Assembly: GCA_050181915.1 (NCBI GenBank)
Contig: JBFXCS010000002.1
Span: forward strand, 740,329-804,328
DNA length: 64,000 nt
Origin: JBFXCS01 sp050181915
GTDB taxonomy: Bacteria; Actinomycetota; Thermoleophilia; Miltoncostaeales; Miltoncostaeaceae
Direction of reading: 5' to 3'
The position numbers were made by a program, and so were the translations under genes. Within the stretch, counting starts at the first letter, position 1. Each line of letters starts with the position of its first letter. Under the pieces are notes generated by a model that saw only the letters and a list, made by a program, of their open reading frames with translations, made no database searches and had not been told where the DNA came from. Below are positions 9,250-16,815 of this stretch, piece after piece.

Positions 9250-9306
9250 TTGTCCCGCACGACCCTCCTCGACCCGGCGAGCACCACGCCGCCCGCCGCC
9301 TTCTGA
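9250..9306 (+). other. Short leader ORF or detached N-terminus of the wbpA-type gene
   Basis: A TTG at 9250, 9 bases after a -10-like box, opens an 18-residue frame with GC-rich third positions (MSRTTLLDPASTTPPAAF) that stops at TGA 9304-9306. The stop overlaps the CTG at 9303 that begins the dehydrogenase frame. Either it is a coupled leader peptide, or it is the true N-terminal extension of the dehydrogenase, separated by one -1 frameshift or a base error. Confidence 0.4.
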
Positions 9307-10571
9307 GCGCCGGCGCCCCCCGCGTCGGCGTGGTCGGTCTCGGCTACGTCGGACTCCCCCTGGCCGTGACCTTCGCGGAGGCCGGGGTGACCGTCCTCGG
9401 CCTCGACGCCATCCAGGCGAAGGTCGACGACGTCAACGGCGGCCGCTCGTACATCGAGGACATCCCCTCCGAGCGCCTCGCGCCGCTGGTCGAGAACGGG
9501 ACGATCCGGGCCACCACCTCGTGGGACGCCCTGCGCGCGGTGGACGCGGTGATCATCTGCCTGCCCACGCCGCTCACCGAGCACCGCGAGCCCGACCTCT
9601 CGGCCGTGCTCGGCGCCGCCGAGAGCCTCGCCCCGCGCCTGCGCCCCGGCCACCTGGTGGTGCTGGAGAGCACCACCTACCCGGGCACCACCCGGGAGGA
9701 GGTCGCCCCGGTGCTGGAGCGCTCGGGCCTGCGGGCCGGCCGCGACTTCCACCTCGCCTTCTCGCCGGAGCGGGTCGACCCGGGCCGCACCGACTGGACC
9801 ACCGCCACCACCCCGAAGGTGATCGGCGGCCTCACCCCCGAGTGCACGAAGCGCGCGATGGACGTCTACGGCGCCGCCTGCGAGACCCTTGTGCCGGTGG
9901 GGAGCCCGGAGGTGGCGGAGCTCACCAAGCTGCTCGAGAACATCTTCCGCTCGGTGAACATTGCCCTGGTCAACGAGCTGGCGATCCTCTGCGACCGCAT
10001 GAACATCGACGTCTGGGACGTGATCGACGCCGCCGCCACCAAGCCGTTCGGCTACATGCCCTTCCGGCCGGGGCCCGGCCTCGGCGGCCACTGCATCCCG
10101 ATCGACCCCTTCTACCTCACCTGGAAGGCGCGCGAGTTCGACATGCACACTGAGTTCATCGAGCTCGCGGGGAAGATCAACTCGCAGATGCCCGAGTTCT
10201 GCGTGCGCAAGGTCGCCCGGGCGCTCAACAGCCGGCGCAAGGCGATGAACGGCAGCCGGGTGCTGATGCTGGGCATCGCCTACAAGGCGAACGTGAACGA
10301 CACCCGCGAGAGCCCGGCCTTCGAGATCCTGGAGCTGCTGCGCGCCGACGGCGCCGACGTGAGCTACCACGACCACCACGTGCCGGAGCTGGTCAAGCAC
10401 GGCCTGCGCAGCGTGGAGCTGACCCCCGGGGAGCTCGCCGCGCACGACGTGGTGGTGGTCGTCACCGCCCACGACGGCGTCGACTGGGAGATGGTGGCGC
10501 GCGAGTCGCAGCTGGTGGTGGACCTGCGCAACGCGGTGCCCGACGCCGCCGGCAAGGTGTGGAGGCTCTGA
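9303..10571 (+). CDS. wbpA: Nucleotide-sugar 6-dehydrogenase (WbpA/WecC type)
   Basis: About 422 residues; an NAD-dependent two-fold oxidation of C6 of a UDP-HexNAc to the uronate. It has the Rossmann motif GVVGLGYVGLPLA, IICLPTPL, ESTTYPGTT, the middle domain with ELTKLLENIFRSVNIALVNE, the catalytic-Cys segment GPGLGGHCIPIDPFYL and the C-terminal YKANVNDTRESPA. The 5' end is odd: the first ATG/GTG in frame (GTG 9330) would cut off the first beta strand, whereas CTG 9303, overlapping a leader stop, restores it. The C-terminus couples to the next gene by TGATG. Substrate probably UDP-GlcNAc, from the WbpB/WbpD neighbours. Confidence 0.82.
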   Translation: MSAGAPRVGVVGLGYVGLPLAVTFAEAGVTVLGLDAIQAKVDDVNGGRSYIEDIPSERLAPLVENGTIRATTSWDALRAVDAVIICLPTPLTEHREPDLSAVLGAAESLAPRLRPGHLVVLESTTYPGTTREEVAPVLERSGLRAGRDFHLAFSPERVDPGRTDWTTATTPKVIGGLTPECTKRAMDVYGAACETLVPVGSPEVAELTKLLENIFRSVNIALVNELAILCDRMNIDVWDVIDAAATKPFGYMPFRPGPGLGGHCIPIDPFYLTWKAREFDMHTEFIELAGKINSQMPEFCVRKVARALNSRRKAMNGSRVLMLGIAYKANVNDTRESPAFEILELLRADGADVSYHDHHVPELVKHGLRSVELTPGELAAHDVVVVVTAHDGVDWEMVARESQLVVDLRNAVPDAAGKVWRL

Positions 10572-11608
10572 TGGGCGACGGAGGGCGGCCGGTCACCGTG
10601 GGCGTGGTGGGGATGAACTACTGGGGCCCGAACCTCGCCCGCAACTTCGCCCGCCTCGACGGCGCGACGCTCGCCTGGGTGTGCGACAAGGACCCGGCGA
10701 CGCTCGACCGCCACCGCGCCACCTACCCCGAGGCGCGCTTCACCGAGCGCCTCGAGGACCTGCTGGAGGACGACTCGCTCGACGCGGTCGCCGTCGCCAC
10801 GCCGGTGCCGACCCACGCCGCGCTGGCCAGGCAGGCGATCCTGGCCGGCAAGGACGTCTTCGTGGAGAAGCCCCTCGCGCTGCGGGCGGCCGATGCCAAC
10901 GAGCTGGTCGCGCTGGCGGACGCCGGCGGCCGGGTGCTGATGGTCGACCACCTGCTCGTGCACCACCCGGCGGTCCAGATGGTGAAGGACATCGTCGACG
11001 AGGGGCGCCTGGGCCGGGTGTTCTACATGTACGGCAACCGGCAGAACCTGGGCATCGTGCGCCCCGACGAGAACGCCCTCTGGAGCCTGGGCCCCCACGA
11101 CATCTCGGTGATGCTGTGGCTGGCGGGCGAGCGCCCCTCGGAGGTGTCGGCCACCGGCGAGAGCTACCTGCAGCCGGGCGTCGAGGACGTGGTGTTCGGC
11201 CGCATCCGCTTCCCCTCCGGCGTGCTCGGGCACCTGCACCTGAGCTGGCTCGACCCGCACAAGATGCGCAGGCTGACCGTGATCGGCTCGGAGCGGATGG
11301 TCGTGTTCGACGACATGGAGACCGAGCGCAAGGTCACGCTCTACGACAAGGGCCCGATCCCCCGCACCGAGACGTACGGCGAGTACATCCAGGTGCGGTC
11401 GGGCGACATCCACATCCCGAAGGTCCCGGGCGCCGAGCCCCTGCGGCTGGTGTGCGAGCGCTTCGCGCAGGCCGTGCGCGATCGCCTGCCCACCGCGTCG
11501 GACGGCGCGGCAGGGGCCACCGTGGTCGAGGTGCTGGAGGCGATGACCGAGTCGCTGGCCGACTCGGGTCGCCCCGTGCGCCTGGCCCAGCGGGGAGGAG
11601 AAGGCTGA
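10571..11608 (+). CDS. wbpB: Gfo/Idh/MocA oxidoreductase, WbpB-like
   Basis: A 345-residue NAD(P)-dependent dehydrogenase. It has an N-terminal Rossmann fold (VGVVGMNYWGPNLARNF), VAVATPVPTHA, VEKPLAL (the EKP signature with the conserved Lys) and the C-terminal alpha/beta domain with ENALWSLGPHDISVMLWL. In the UDP-GlcNAc3NAcA pathway WbpB oxidises C3 of UDP-GlcNAcA, to be aminated by WbpE and acetylated by WbpD. Its position between WbpA-type and WbpD-type genes, with one-base and three-base overlaps on each side, supports this. GGAGG precedes the start. The aminotransferase WbpE is not in the window. Confidence 0.82.
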   Translation: MGDGGRPVTVGVVGMNYWGPNLARNFARLDGATLAWVCDKDPATLDRHRATYPEARFTERLEDLLEDDSLDAVAVATPVPTHAALARQAILAGKDVFVEKPLALRAADANELVALADAGGRVLMVDHLLVHHPAVQMVKDIVDEGRLGRVFYMYGNRQNLGIVRPDENALWSLGPHDISVMLWLAGERPSEVSATGESYLQPGVEDVVFGRIRFPSGVLGHLHLSWLDPHKMRRLTVIGSERMVVFDDMETERKVTLYDKGPIPRTETYGEYIQVRSGDIHIPKVPGAEPLRLVCERFAQAVRDRLPTASDGAAGATVVEVLEAMTESLADSGRPVRLAQRGGEG

Positions 11609-12300
11609 TGGCACGTGAGAACCTGGTGCTGGGCGAGGGCGTCGAGCTGGGCGCGGACGTCGAGATCGGCGCCAACGTGGTGATCCACGCCGGCACCGTG
11701 ATCGGCGACGGCGTCGTCATCCAGGACAACGTGGTGCTGGGCAAGCAGCCCAAGCTCGGGTCGCGCTCGACCGCCAAGCGCGAGCCCCTGCCCCCGCTGC
11801 GGCTGGGCGCGGGCTCGGCCGTGTGCAGCGGCGCGGTGATCTTCGCCGGCACCCGGCTGGGCGAGCGCTGCATCGTCGGCGACCTGGCCTCGATCCGGGA
11901 GCGCTGCGCGATCGGCGACGAGGTCGTGGTGGGCCGCGGGGTCTGCATCGAGAACGACGTGCCGATCGGGTCGTTCACCAAGATCCAGGCCAACGCCTAC
12001 ATCACGGCGTACTCGGAGCTCGAGGAGCACGTCTTCATCGCGCCCTGCGTGGCGACCACCAACGACAACTTCATGGGCCGCACCGAGGCCCGCCACGCCC
12101 TCATCAAGGGCGCGATCATCCGCCGCGGCGCCCGCGTGGGCGGGGCGGCGGTGATCCTGCCGGGCATCGAGATCGGCGTCGAGGCCTTCGTCGCCGCCGG
12201 CGCCCTGGTGACCAAGGACGTGCCCGCCGCCAAGCTGGTGGCCGGCGTCCCCGCCCAGGTGTGGCGCGACGTGCCGGCCGAGGAGATGGTCACCGGCTAG
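11608..12300 (+). CDS. wbpD: Left-handed beta-helix N-acetyltransferase, WbpD-like
   Basis: A 230-residue protein built of hexapeptide repeats (for example LGADVEIGANVVIHAGTVIG), interrupted by a loop and ending in the usual LVAGVPAQVWR tail. WbpD-type enzymes acetylate the 3-amino group of UDP-GlcNAc3NA. The central segment APCVATTNDNFMGRTEARH matches the active-site loop of this group with its conserved Asn/Asp. The start overlaps the wbpB stop (TGATG) and AGGAGAAGG precedes it. It is the last gene of the operon; a hairpin follows its stop. Confidence 0.82.
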   Translation: MARENLVLGEGVELGADVEIGANVVIHAGTVIGDGVVIQDNVVLGKQPKLGSRSTAKREPLPPLRLGAGSAVCSGAVIFAGTRLGERCIVGDLASIRERCAIGDEVVVGRGVCIENDVPIGSFTKIQANAYITAYSELEEHVFIAPCVATTNDNFMGRTEARHALIKGAIIRRGARVGGAAVILPGIEIGVEAFVAAGALVTKDVPAAKLVAGVPAQVWRDVPAEEMVTG

Positions 12301-12307
12301 GCACCCG

Positions 12308-12324
12308 CGGCCGCTCAGCGGCCG
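12308..12324. terminator. Hairpin between convergent wbpD and SpoIVB-type genes
   Basis: CGGCCGC (12308-12314), a 3-base loop, and GCGGCCG (12318-12324) form a 7-base GC-only stem between two convergent stops. It overlaps the stop of the minus-strand gene. No T-run. Confidence 0.5.
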
Positions 12325-14105
12325 ACGCGCACCGCCGCGTTGGCCCGGCCGCCGTAGATGACCGCGGGCACCGGCACCGTGACGCCGGCCGTGGGGTCGT
12401 CCGCGTCCTCGCCCGGCGCCAGCAGCCTGACGGCGTCGTTGCGGTCGTCGAAGGTGCGGGCGAAAGCCGTCATCACCTTGGTGGGGCGCGGCCCGAGGGT
12501 GCGCTGGGCCTGCCGGGCGAAGCGCGCCAGGCGCGCGCGGGTGAGCGCCGCGTCCTCGCCGCCGAGCTGCTGGGTGAGGTCGGCGGGGGCGGCGAAGAAG
12601 CCGTCGCGGCCCTTCGGCAGCACCCGCAGCGCCACCCGCCCGCGGCCCAGGCCGGACGGCACCCTAAAGCGCACCCGCACCGTCGTGGCGTCCGCCCGCC
12701 AGGGCTGCAGGGTGAGGCGCAGGGTCGCCATCCGCCCCGGCCGCACGCGCGCCGGCGTGACCCGCGCCCGCACGATGCGCGCCGCCCGCACCCTGCGCTC
12801 GATGACCTGGTCCATCTCGATGCGGGTCACCGGCAGAGAGACGAGCGGGTTGTCGGTGAGCACCGACATGAGGGAGGTGACCGCGCCGCTCGACTGCGAG
12901 ATCGCGTCGCCGGCGGCGGCGTACACGTTGCGGTAGGTGATGGGCCGCGGCAGCGCCGGGCTGGTGAGGCGGACGGTGAGGGTGACGGTGCCGCCGGCGA
13001 TGCCGTCGCGCACGCGGATGGCGGGCTCGTCCTGCGCCAGCCCGGCCAGCAGGGGCAGCAGGCGCTCGTCGGGCGCGAGGGTGGCGCGCACCGTGCTGTG
13101 GGTCCCCCGCCCGGTGTCGGTGGCGCTGCTCACCACGTCGACGCCCTGCACCGGCCCGAGCGTGGCCGTCATGCCGTCGGCGCGGTCGCCGGTGACCATG
13201 CCGCGCAGCGTCCCCGGCTCGCCCAGCTTGTAGCTGGCGCCGGCGATCGGCGCGGGGATCACCTGGTAGACGTATCCGTCCCCCAGCAGGAAGCGGCTGG
13301 CGCCGGCCGAGAGGAAGGGGTGGCCGAAGCCGAGCACCGTGGCGCCGTCGACGTAGGTGACGGTGCCGAGCGCGCCCAGCACGAGGTCGCCGCCCGCCAG
13401 CAGCACCGACATCGACGCCCCCGGCACCATGTCCACGGGGGGCCGGATCGTGCGCGGGCCGATGGAGGTGAGCTGGATGCCCGAGCGCGCCAGCTCGCTG
13501 CGCAGCGGGCCGGCGGCGCGCGCCGTGGCGCCCGCCAGGGTCCAGCGGCCCAGCGGATAGAGCGCGATGCGGTCCGGGTCGCGGGCCTCGCGGCGCAGCG
13601 CGGCGGCGCGGTCGGCGACCCGGACGACGGGGCGCGCGGCGCGGGTGCGCGGGGCGGCGGGCGCCAGCTCCATCGCGCGCCGGCCGCCGGACGAGTCGAT
13701 CATCTGCTCGATGGGCGTGATGCCCATGATCACGTTGTCCTGGTCGCCGGTGCCGTAGGCGACGGCGCCGATCACCCGGGGCACCCCGTCCGCCCCGGTC
13801 ACGTACACCGGGCTGCCGCTCATGCCCTCGGCGATGCCGCCGGTCTGCTGCATCAGCGGGCCCTCGCCGCGGGCCAGGATGATCGACCCGCCGGGGCCGT
13901 CGAACGACGACTGCACGTCGATGATGCTCACCGGGAAGGTCGTGATCTCGGTGCCGCGCACCACGGTGCGCGCCTCGCCGGTCATGCCCGCGGTCACCTG
14001 GGACAGCGGCAGGACGGGGTCGGCGGCCGCGGCGCCGCCCGCCGCGATGCACGACAGCGCGCCCGCGGCGAGCAGCACCGCGAGGGCGCGCGAGCGGAAT
14101 CTCAC
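12315..14105 (-). CDS. Secreted SpoIVB-like S55 peptidase domain protein
   Basis: A 596-residue protein: signal peptide (about residues 1-28), an S55-type domain (about 30-400) and a C-terminal beta-rich region. The nucleophile motif EGMSGSPVYV is intact, and a conserved glycine-histidine segment (VLGFGHPFLSAG) follows; these match the Chlamydia/SpoIVB-type serine protease fold. SpoIVB signals across the forespore membrane in Firmicutes, but no sporulation programme is evident here, so the target is unknown. GTG 14105 overlaps the TGA of the SpoIID-like gene (GTGA), implying translational coupling and a shared extracytoplasmic process. Confidence 0.8.
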   Translation of the reverse strand: MRFRSRALAVLLAAGALSCIAAGGAAAADPVLPLSQVTAGMTGEARTVVRGTEITTFPVSIIDVQSSFDGPGGSIILARGEGPLMQQTGGIAEGMSGSPVYVTGADGVPRVIGAVAYGTGDQDNVIMGITPIEQMIDSSGGRRAMELAPAAPRTRAARPVVRVADRAAALRREARDPDRIALYPLGRWTLAGATARAAGPLRSELARSGIQLTSIGPRTIRPPVDMVPGASMSVLLAGGDLVLGALGTVTYVDGATVLGFGHPFLSAGASRFLLGDGYVYQVIPAPIAGASYKLGEPGTLRGMVTGDRADGMTATLGPVQGVDVVSSATDTGRGTHSTVRATLAPDERLLPLLAGLAQDEPAIRVRDGIAGGTVTLTVRLTSPALPRPITYRNVYAAAGDAISQSSGAVTSLMSVLTDNPLVSLPVTRIEMDQVIERRVRAARIVRARVTPARVRPGRMATLRLTLQPWRADATTVRVRFRVPSGLGRGRVALRVLPKGRDGFFAAPADLTQQLGGEDAALTRARLARFARQAQRTLGPRPTKVMTAFARTFDDRNDAVRLLAPGEDADDPTAGVTVPVPAVIYGGRANAAVRVGR

Positions 14106-15346
14106 TCGGCCACCGGCGCGGGCGCCACGGGCGTGCCGCCCGTCTTGGTCACGGAGAACCAGGTGTCGCGCAGGCCGAGCGCCGATCGCAGCCGCGCGCC
14201 GGTGAAGCGGACCTGGCGGCCCGAGTCGGTGATCACGAGCGCCTCGCGCACCCGCGGGGAGCGGCCCCTGCTGAGGATGCGGACCTCCGCGACGGGGCCG
14301 CCCAGGCCCAGCAGCCGGCCCAGGCGCGCGCCGGTGAAGGAGGGCGGAGGCGTCCAGACGTGGTAGGGCGAGATGTGGTCGAAGGGATCGGGGACGCTCA
14401 CCAGGTAGGGCCGGGGAGCCGCGCCCGGGAAGACGTTCTGGACGTCCTCGGTGCGACCGCCCGACGTGGAGAAGAAGAAGGCCGTGATGACCGCGCCATC
14501 GTACGTCAGCACCGTTCCGCGGGTGGAGCGCACCGCCCGCGTGGTGCGGGGATCCTCCGCGGAGCGCCCGCCGTACACCTGGGAGCGGTCGTCGTCGAAG
14601 ACGTCGTAGGCGGCTCCGGGCGTCATGGTGGCGATGGCGTAGCTGCGGGCCGCGATCGCCTGGGCCCTGAGCGCCGCGGGCGCGTCGTCGCCCCAGTCGG
14701 CCGGCATCTCGCGGGGCACCACGCCGAGCAGGTAGTCGTCGAGCCGCACCGAGTTGACCACGTCGAGGGAGCCGCCCCGCGGCACCGCGCTCACCACCCC
14801 GCGGTAGGCCCGCCCCGCGCCGCCGCCCCACGAGACGACGCCGCCGGACGCGACGGCGCGCACGCCGATCGGCCCGGCCACCCGCATCACGCGCCGGGCG
14901 CCCCGGCGCAGCTCCACCGCGGCGCCGGCGGAGACCATACGGTAGGTCGCCCCCGGTCGCAGGGCGACGGTGCGGCCGCCGCCGACCGCCCGCCAGGCGC
15001 CCGCGCCGCGCACGGCGACCGCGCGGCGGCCCGAGGCGAGCAGGATCCTCACCGTGCGCTGCCGCGCCGTCGAGAGCCGCGTGCCCGGGTAGTAGGCGGC
15101 CAGGATGCGGGCGGTGCTCCACCCCGCCCGCGCCCGGCCGCGCGCGCCGTACTGCGACATGCCGACCCCGTGGCCCCAGCCGCGGCCGGTGAAGGTGAAG
15201 GTCGCGGCGGCGTTGCCCTGCGGCGCGGTGGTCGCCGGAGGCGGCGCCTGGCCGCCGGCCAGGGTCACGCCCGCGGCGAGGCCCGCGGCGGCGACGGTGA
15301 CGGCGATGATGGTCGGGACGGTCCGGGACATCCTTGGCCGGCGCAC
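14102..15346 (-). CDS. SpoIID/LytB domain protein, secreted
   Basis: A 414-residue protein with an N-terminal signal or anchor helix (IIAVTVAAAGLAAGVTLAGG). A GWGHGVGMSQYGARG motif lies near the N-terminus instead of the usual C-terminal place, followed by a SpoIID core: DYLLGVVPREMPADW, ALRAQAIAARSYA, SQVYGG, and TAFFFSTSGGRTED. SpoIID-type proteins are lytic transglycosylases that act on peptidoglycan. The start is GTG 15346 or ATG 15331; neither has a good ribosome site. It forms a coupled pair with the downstream S55 peptidase gene. Confidence 0.85.
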   Translation of the reverse strand: MRRPRMSRTVPTIIAVTVAAAGLAAGVTLAGGQAPPPATTAPQGNAAATFTFTGRGWGHGVGMSQYGARGRARAGWSTARILAAYYPGTRLSTARQRTVRILLASGRRAVAVRGAGAWRAVGGGRTVALRPGATYRMVSAGAAVELRRGARRVMRVAGPIGVRAVASGGVVSWGGGAGRAYRGVVSAVPRGGSLDVVNSVRLDDYLLGVVPREMPADWGDDAPAALRAQAIAARSYAIATMTPGAAYDVFDDDRSQVYGGRSAEDPRTTRAVRSTRGTVLTYDGAVITAFFFSTSGGRTEDVQNVFPGAAPRPYLVSVPDPFDHISPYHVWTPPPSFTGARLGRLLGLGGPVAEVRILSRGRSPRVREALVITDSGRQVRFTGARLRSALGLRDTWFSVTKTGGTPVAPAPVAE

Positions 15347-15407
15347 GTTAGCGGCAGAGACCGGGCGTGGCGACGATACCCGGTGCGCAGGGCCGGGGAT
15401 CGAGGAT

Positions 15408-16097
15408 CTAACGTACCGTCGTGTCCCCGACCAGGTACCCGGCGCACAGCGCGATCCCGGCCGCCAGGGCGCGCCCGGTCGAGGCGCCCAGCCGCCCCAG
15501 CTCGGCGAACCCGGCCTCGCGCTGCGACGGCACCGGCGAGAGCAGGCGGTGCACCGCCTCGGGGGCGGCTCCGTCCGCCGCCAGCTCGACCAGGGTGGCC
15601 GAGAGGGCGCCGGTGCGCCGGCGCAGATCGGCCGGCGACAGCAGCCGCACCAAGGCGGCGACCTCGGCGCGGCCGGCGCCGACCGCGGGGCCGAGGGCCC
15701 GGGCCGCGATCATCGCCCCGGCCAGGACGTCGTCGCCCTCCGGCGTGAGGCCCGGCCCGCGCCCCACGAGGCGCTCCGCCGCATCGGCGGCCGCGACCCG
15801 CGGCACCGGCACCCGCGCCCGCAGCCAGTCGCCGAGGTTGGCGACGTCGCCGGGCGCGCCCGCGAACGGCACCGGCACCGGCTCCCAGTGGTGCGGCGCC
15901 GCCGGATCCCACCCCACCGCCACCGGGGGCTCCACCCGCGCCGCCGACACGCCGTTGGCCAGCATCGGCGCGCCGGGCGTGAGCAGCGTCGCGACGAACC
16001 CGTCGCCCAGGTCGACGTGGACGGCGCCGCGGTGCACCCCCAGCACCCGCGCGACGACCGGCGCGGCGCCGACGCGGGCCGCCACGGCGGCGGACAC
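15408..16097 (-). CDS. allH: DUF2877 protein, AllH-like carbamoyltransferase subunit
   Basis: A 229-residue protein with the DUF2877 signature GRGPGLTPEGDDVLAGA (about residues 112-128) and a C-terminal Gly/Ala-rich helix region. In E. coli the DUF2877 protein YlbF (AllH) works with FdrA (AllF) and the DUF1116 protein YlbE (AllG) as oxamate carbamoyltransferase; homologues of both partners are in this window (19776 and 33767). The GTG at 16097 lies 3 bases from the start of the divergent gene at 16101, so its promoter must lie inside that gene, unless the true start is internal. Role by homology and context; substrate unknown. Confidence 0.75.
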   Translation of the reverse strand: MSAAVAARVGAAPVVARVLGVHRGAVHVDLGDGFVATLLTPGAPMLANGVSAARVEPPVAVGWDPAAPHHWEPVPVPFAGAPGDVANLGDWLRARVPVPRVAAADAAERLVGRGPGLTPEGDDVLAGAMIAARALGPAVGAGRAEVAALVRLLSPADLRRRTGALSATLVELAADGAAPEAVHRLLSPVPSQREAGFAELGRLGASTGRALAAGIALCAGYLVGDTTVR

Positions 16098-16100
16098 CCG

Positions 16101-16403
16101 ATGAGCGGGCTCGACTGGCCGGTGCCCGAGGTGGGCGCGCGCATCCGGCAGACCGTCGAGCACGGACCCTTCGTGATCCAGCTGCGCGAGGATCTGGGCA
16201 TGGGGTCGTGCCGGCTCACCCGTCATCGCGGCGCCCACCGCACCGTGTTCACGGTCACCGGCTTCTCCGAGCGCAGCGAGATGGGGATGTGCTGCCAGAT
16301 CGTCCACGTCCGCGACGAGGCCGACGGGTGCGACTACGTCGTGGACACGGGCATCTGCGGACCCGGGCTGCCGCCCGACGCCTTCACGATCGCCAACCCT
16401 TGA
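16101..16403 (+). CDS. Hypothetical protein, 100 aa
   Basis: No family recognised. The frame from ATG 16101 has consistently GC-rich third positions, so it is probably real. The protein is small and soluble, with four Cys residues in the second half (MGMCCQIV, GCDYVVDTGICGPG) that could bind metal or be redox-active. It is divergent from the DUF2877 gene, the starts being 3 bases apart, and converges on the minus-strand gene at 16384 with a 20-base overlap. It sits within the carbamoyltransferase/Nit1C-like region. Confidence 0.6.
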   Translation: MSGLDWPVPEVGARIRQTVEHGPFVIQLREDLGMGSCRLTRHRGAHRTVFTVTGFSERSEMGMCCQIVHVRDEADGCDYVVDTGICGPGLPPDAFTIANP

Positions 16404-16815
16404 CCCCCGAGGTGATCGAGACCATCCGCTTCTTGACGGCCCAGGGGATCGCCGAGTAGACGGGCGCGAAGAGCGAGCGCCAGAACCACCCGGCCCCGCC
16501 GTGCGGCGGCGGCGCCCCCGCCGACGGCCCCAGGCGCGCCTGCGAGCGCTCCATCAGGGCGCGCTCGCCGGAGGAGCGCATCGCCCGCGGCAGCCTCGCC
16601 TTGGGCGGGATGGCCGCCGGCCGCTGGCCCGGTCGCACGCCGGGCGTGCCGACCTTCGACAGGGCGTCGTCGCGGGCGTGCTCACCGGCCCGGCGGGCGG
16701 TGGAGCCGGGCGGGGCCGGCGGCGCGGCGGGCAGCCCGCCGCTGCCGTGCAGCGCCACCTTGTCGTGCCCGAAGTACTCCCGCACGCTCTCGGGGATCTC
16801 GTCGCGGTGGCTCAC
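16384..16815 (-). CDS. Hypothetical protein, 143 aa, coupled to the flavoprotein gene
   Basis: No family recognised. The N-terminus (SHRDEIPESVREYFGHDKVAL) looks folded, the middle is Pro/Arg-rich and probably disordered, and the C-terminus has a hydrophobic, Trp-rich stretch (GWFWRSLFAPVYSAIPWAV) followed by basic residues, which might bind a membrane. Its GTG overlaps the stop of the CoA-disulfide-reductase-like gene (GTGA), so the two are translated together. Confidence 0.55.
   Translation of the reverse strand: MSHRDEIPESVREYFGHDKVALHGSGGLPAAPPAPPGSTARRAGEHARDDALSKVGTPGVRPGQRPAAIPPKARLPRAMRSSGERALMERSQARLGPSAGAPPPHGGAGWFWRSLFAPVYSAIPWAVKKRMVSITSGVKGWRS

Noticed and set aside
12315..15346. 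Evidence for endospore formation
   Set aside because: Only SpoIID- and SpoIVB-type domains are present; no sigma factors or engulfment genes are visible, and both domains occur in non-spore-formers.
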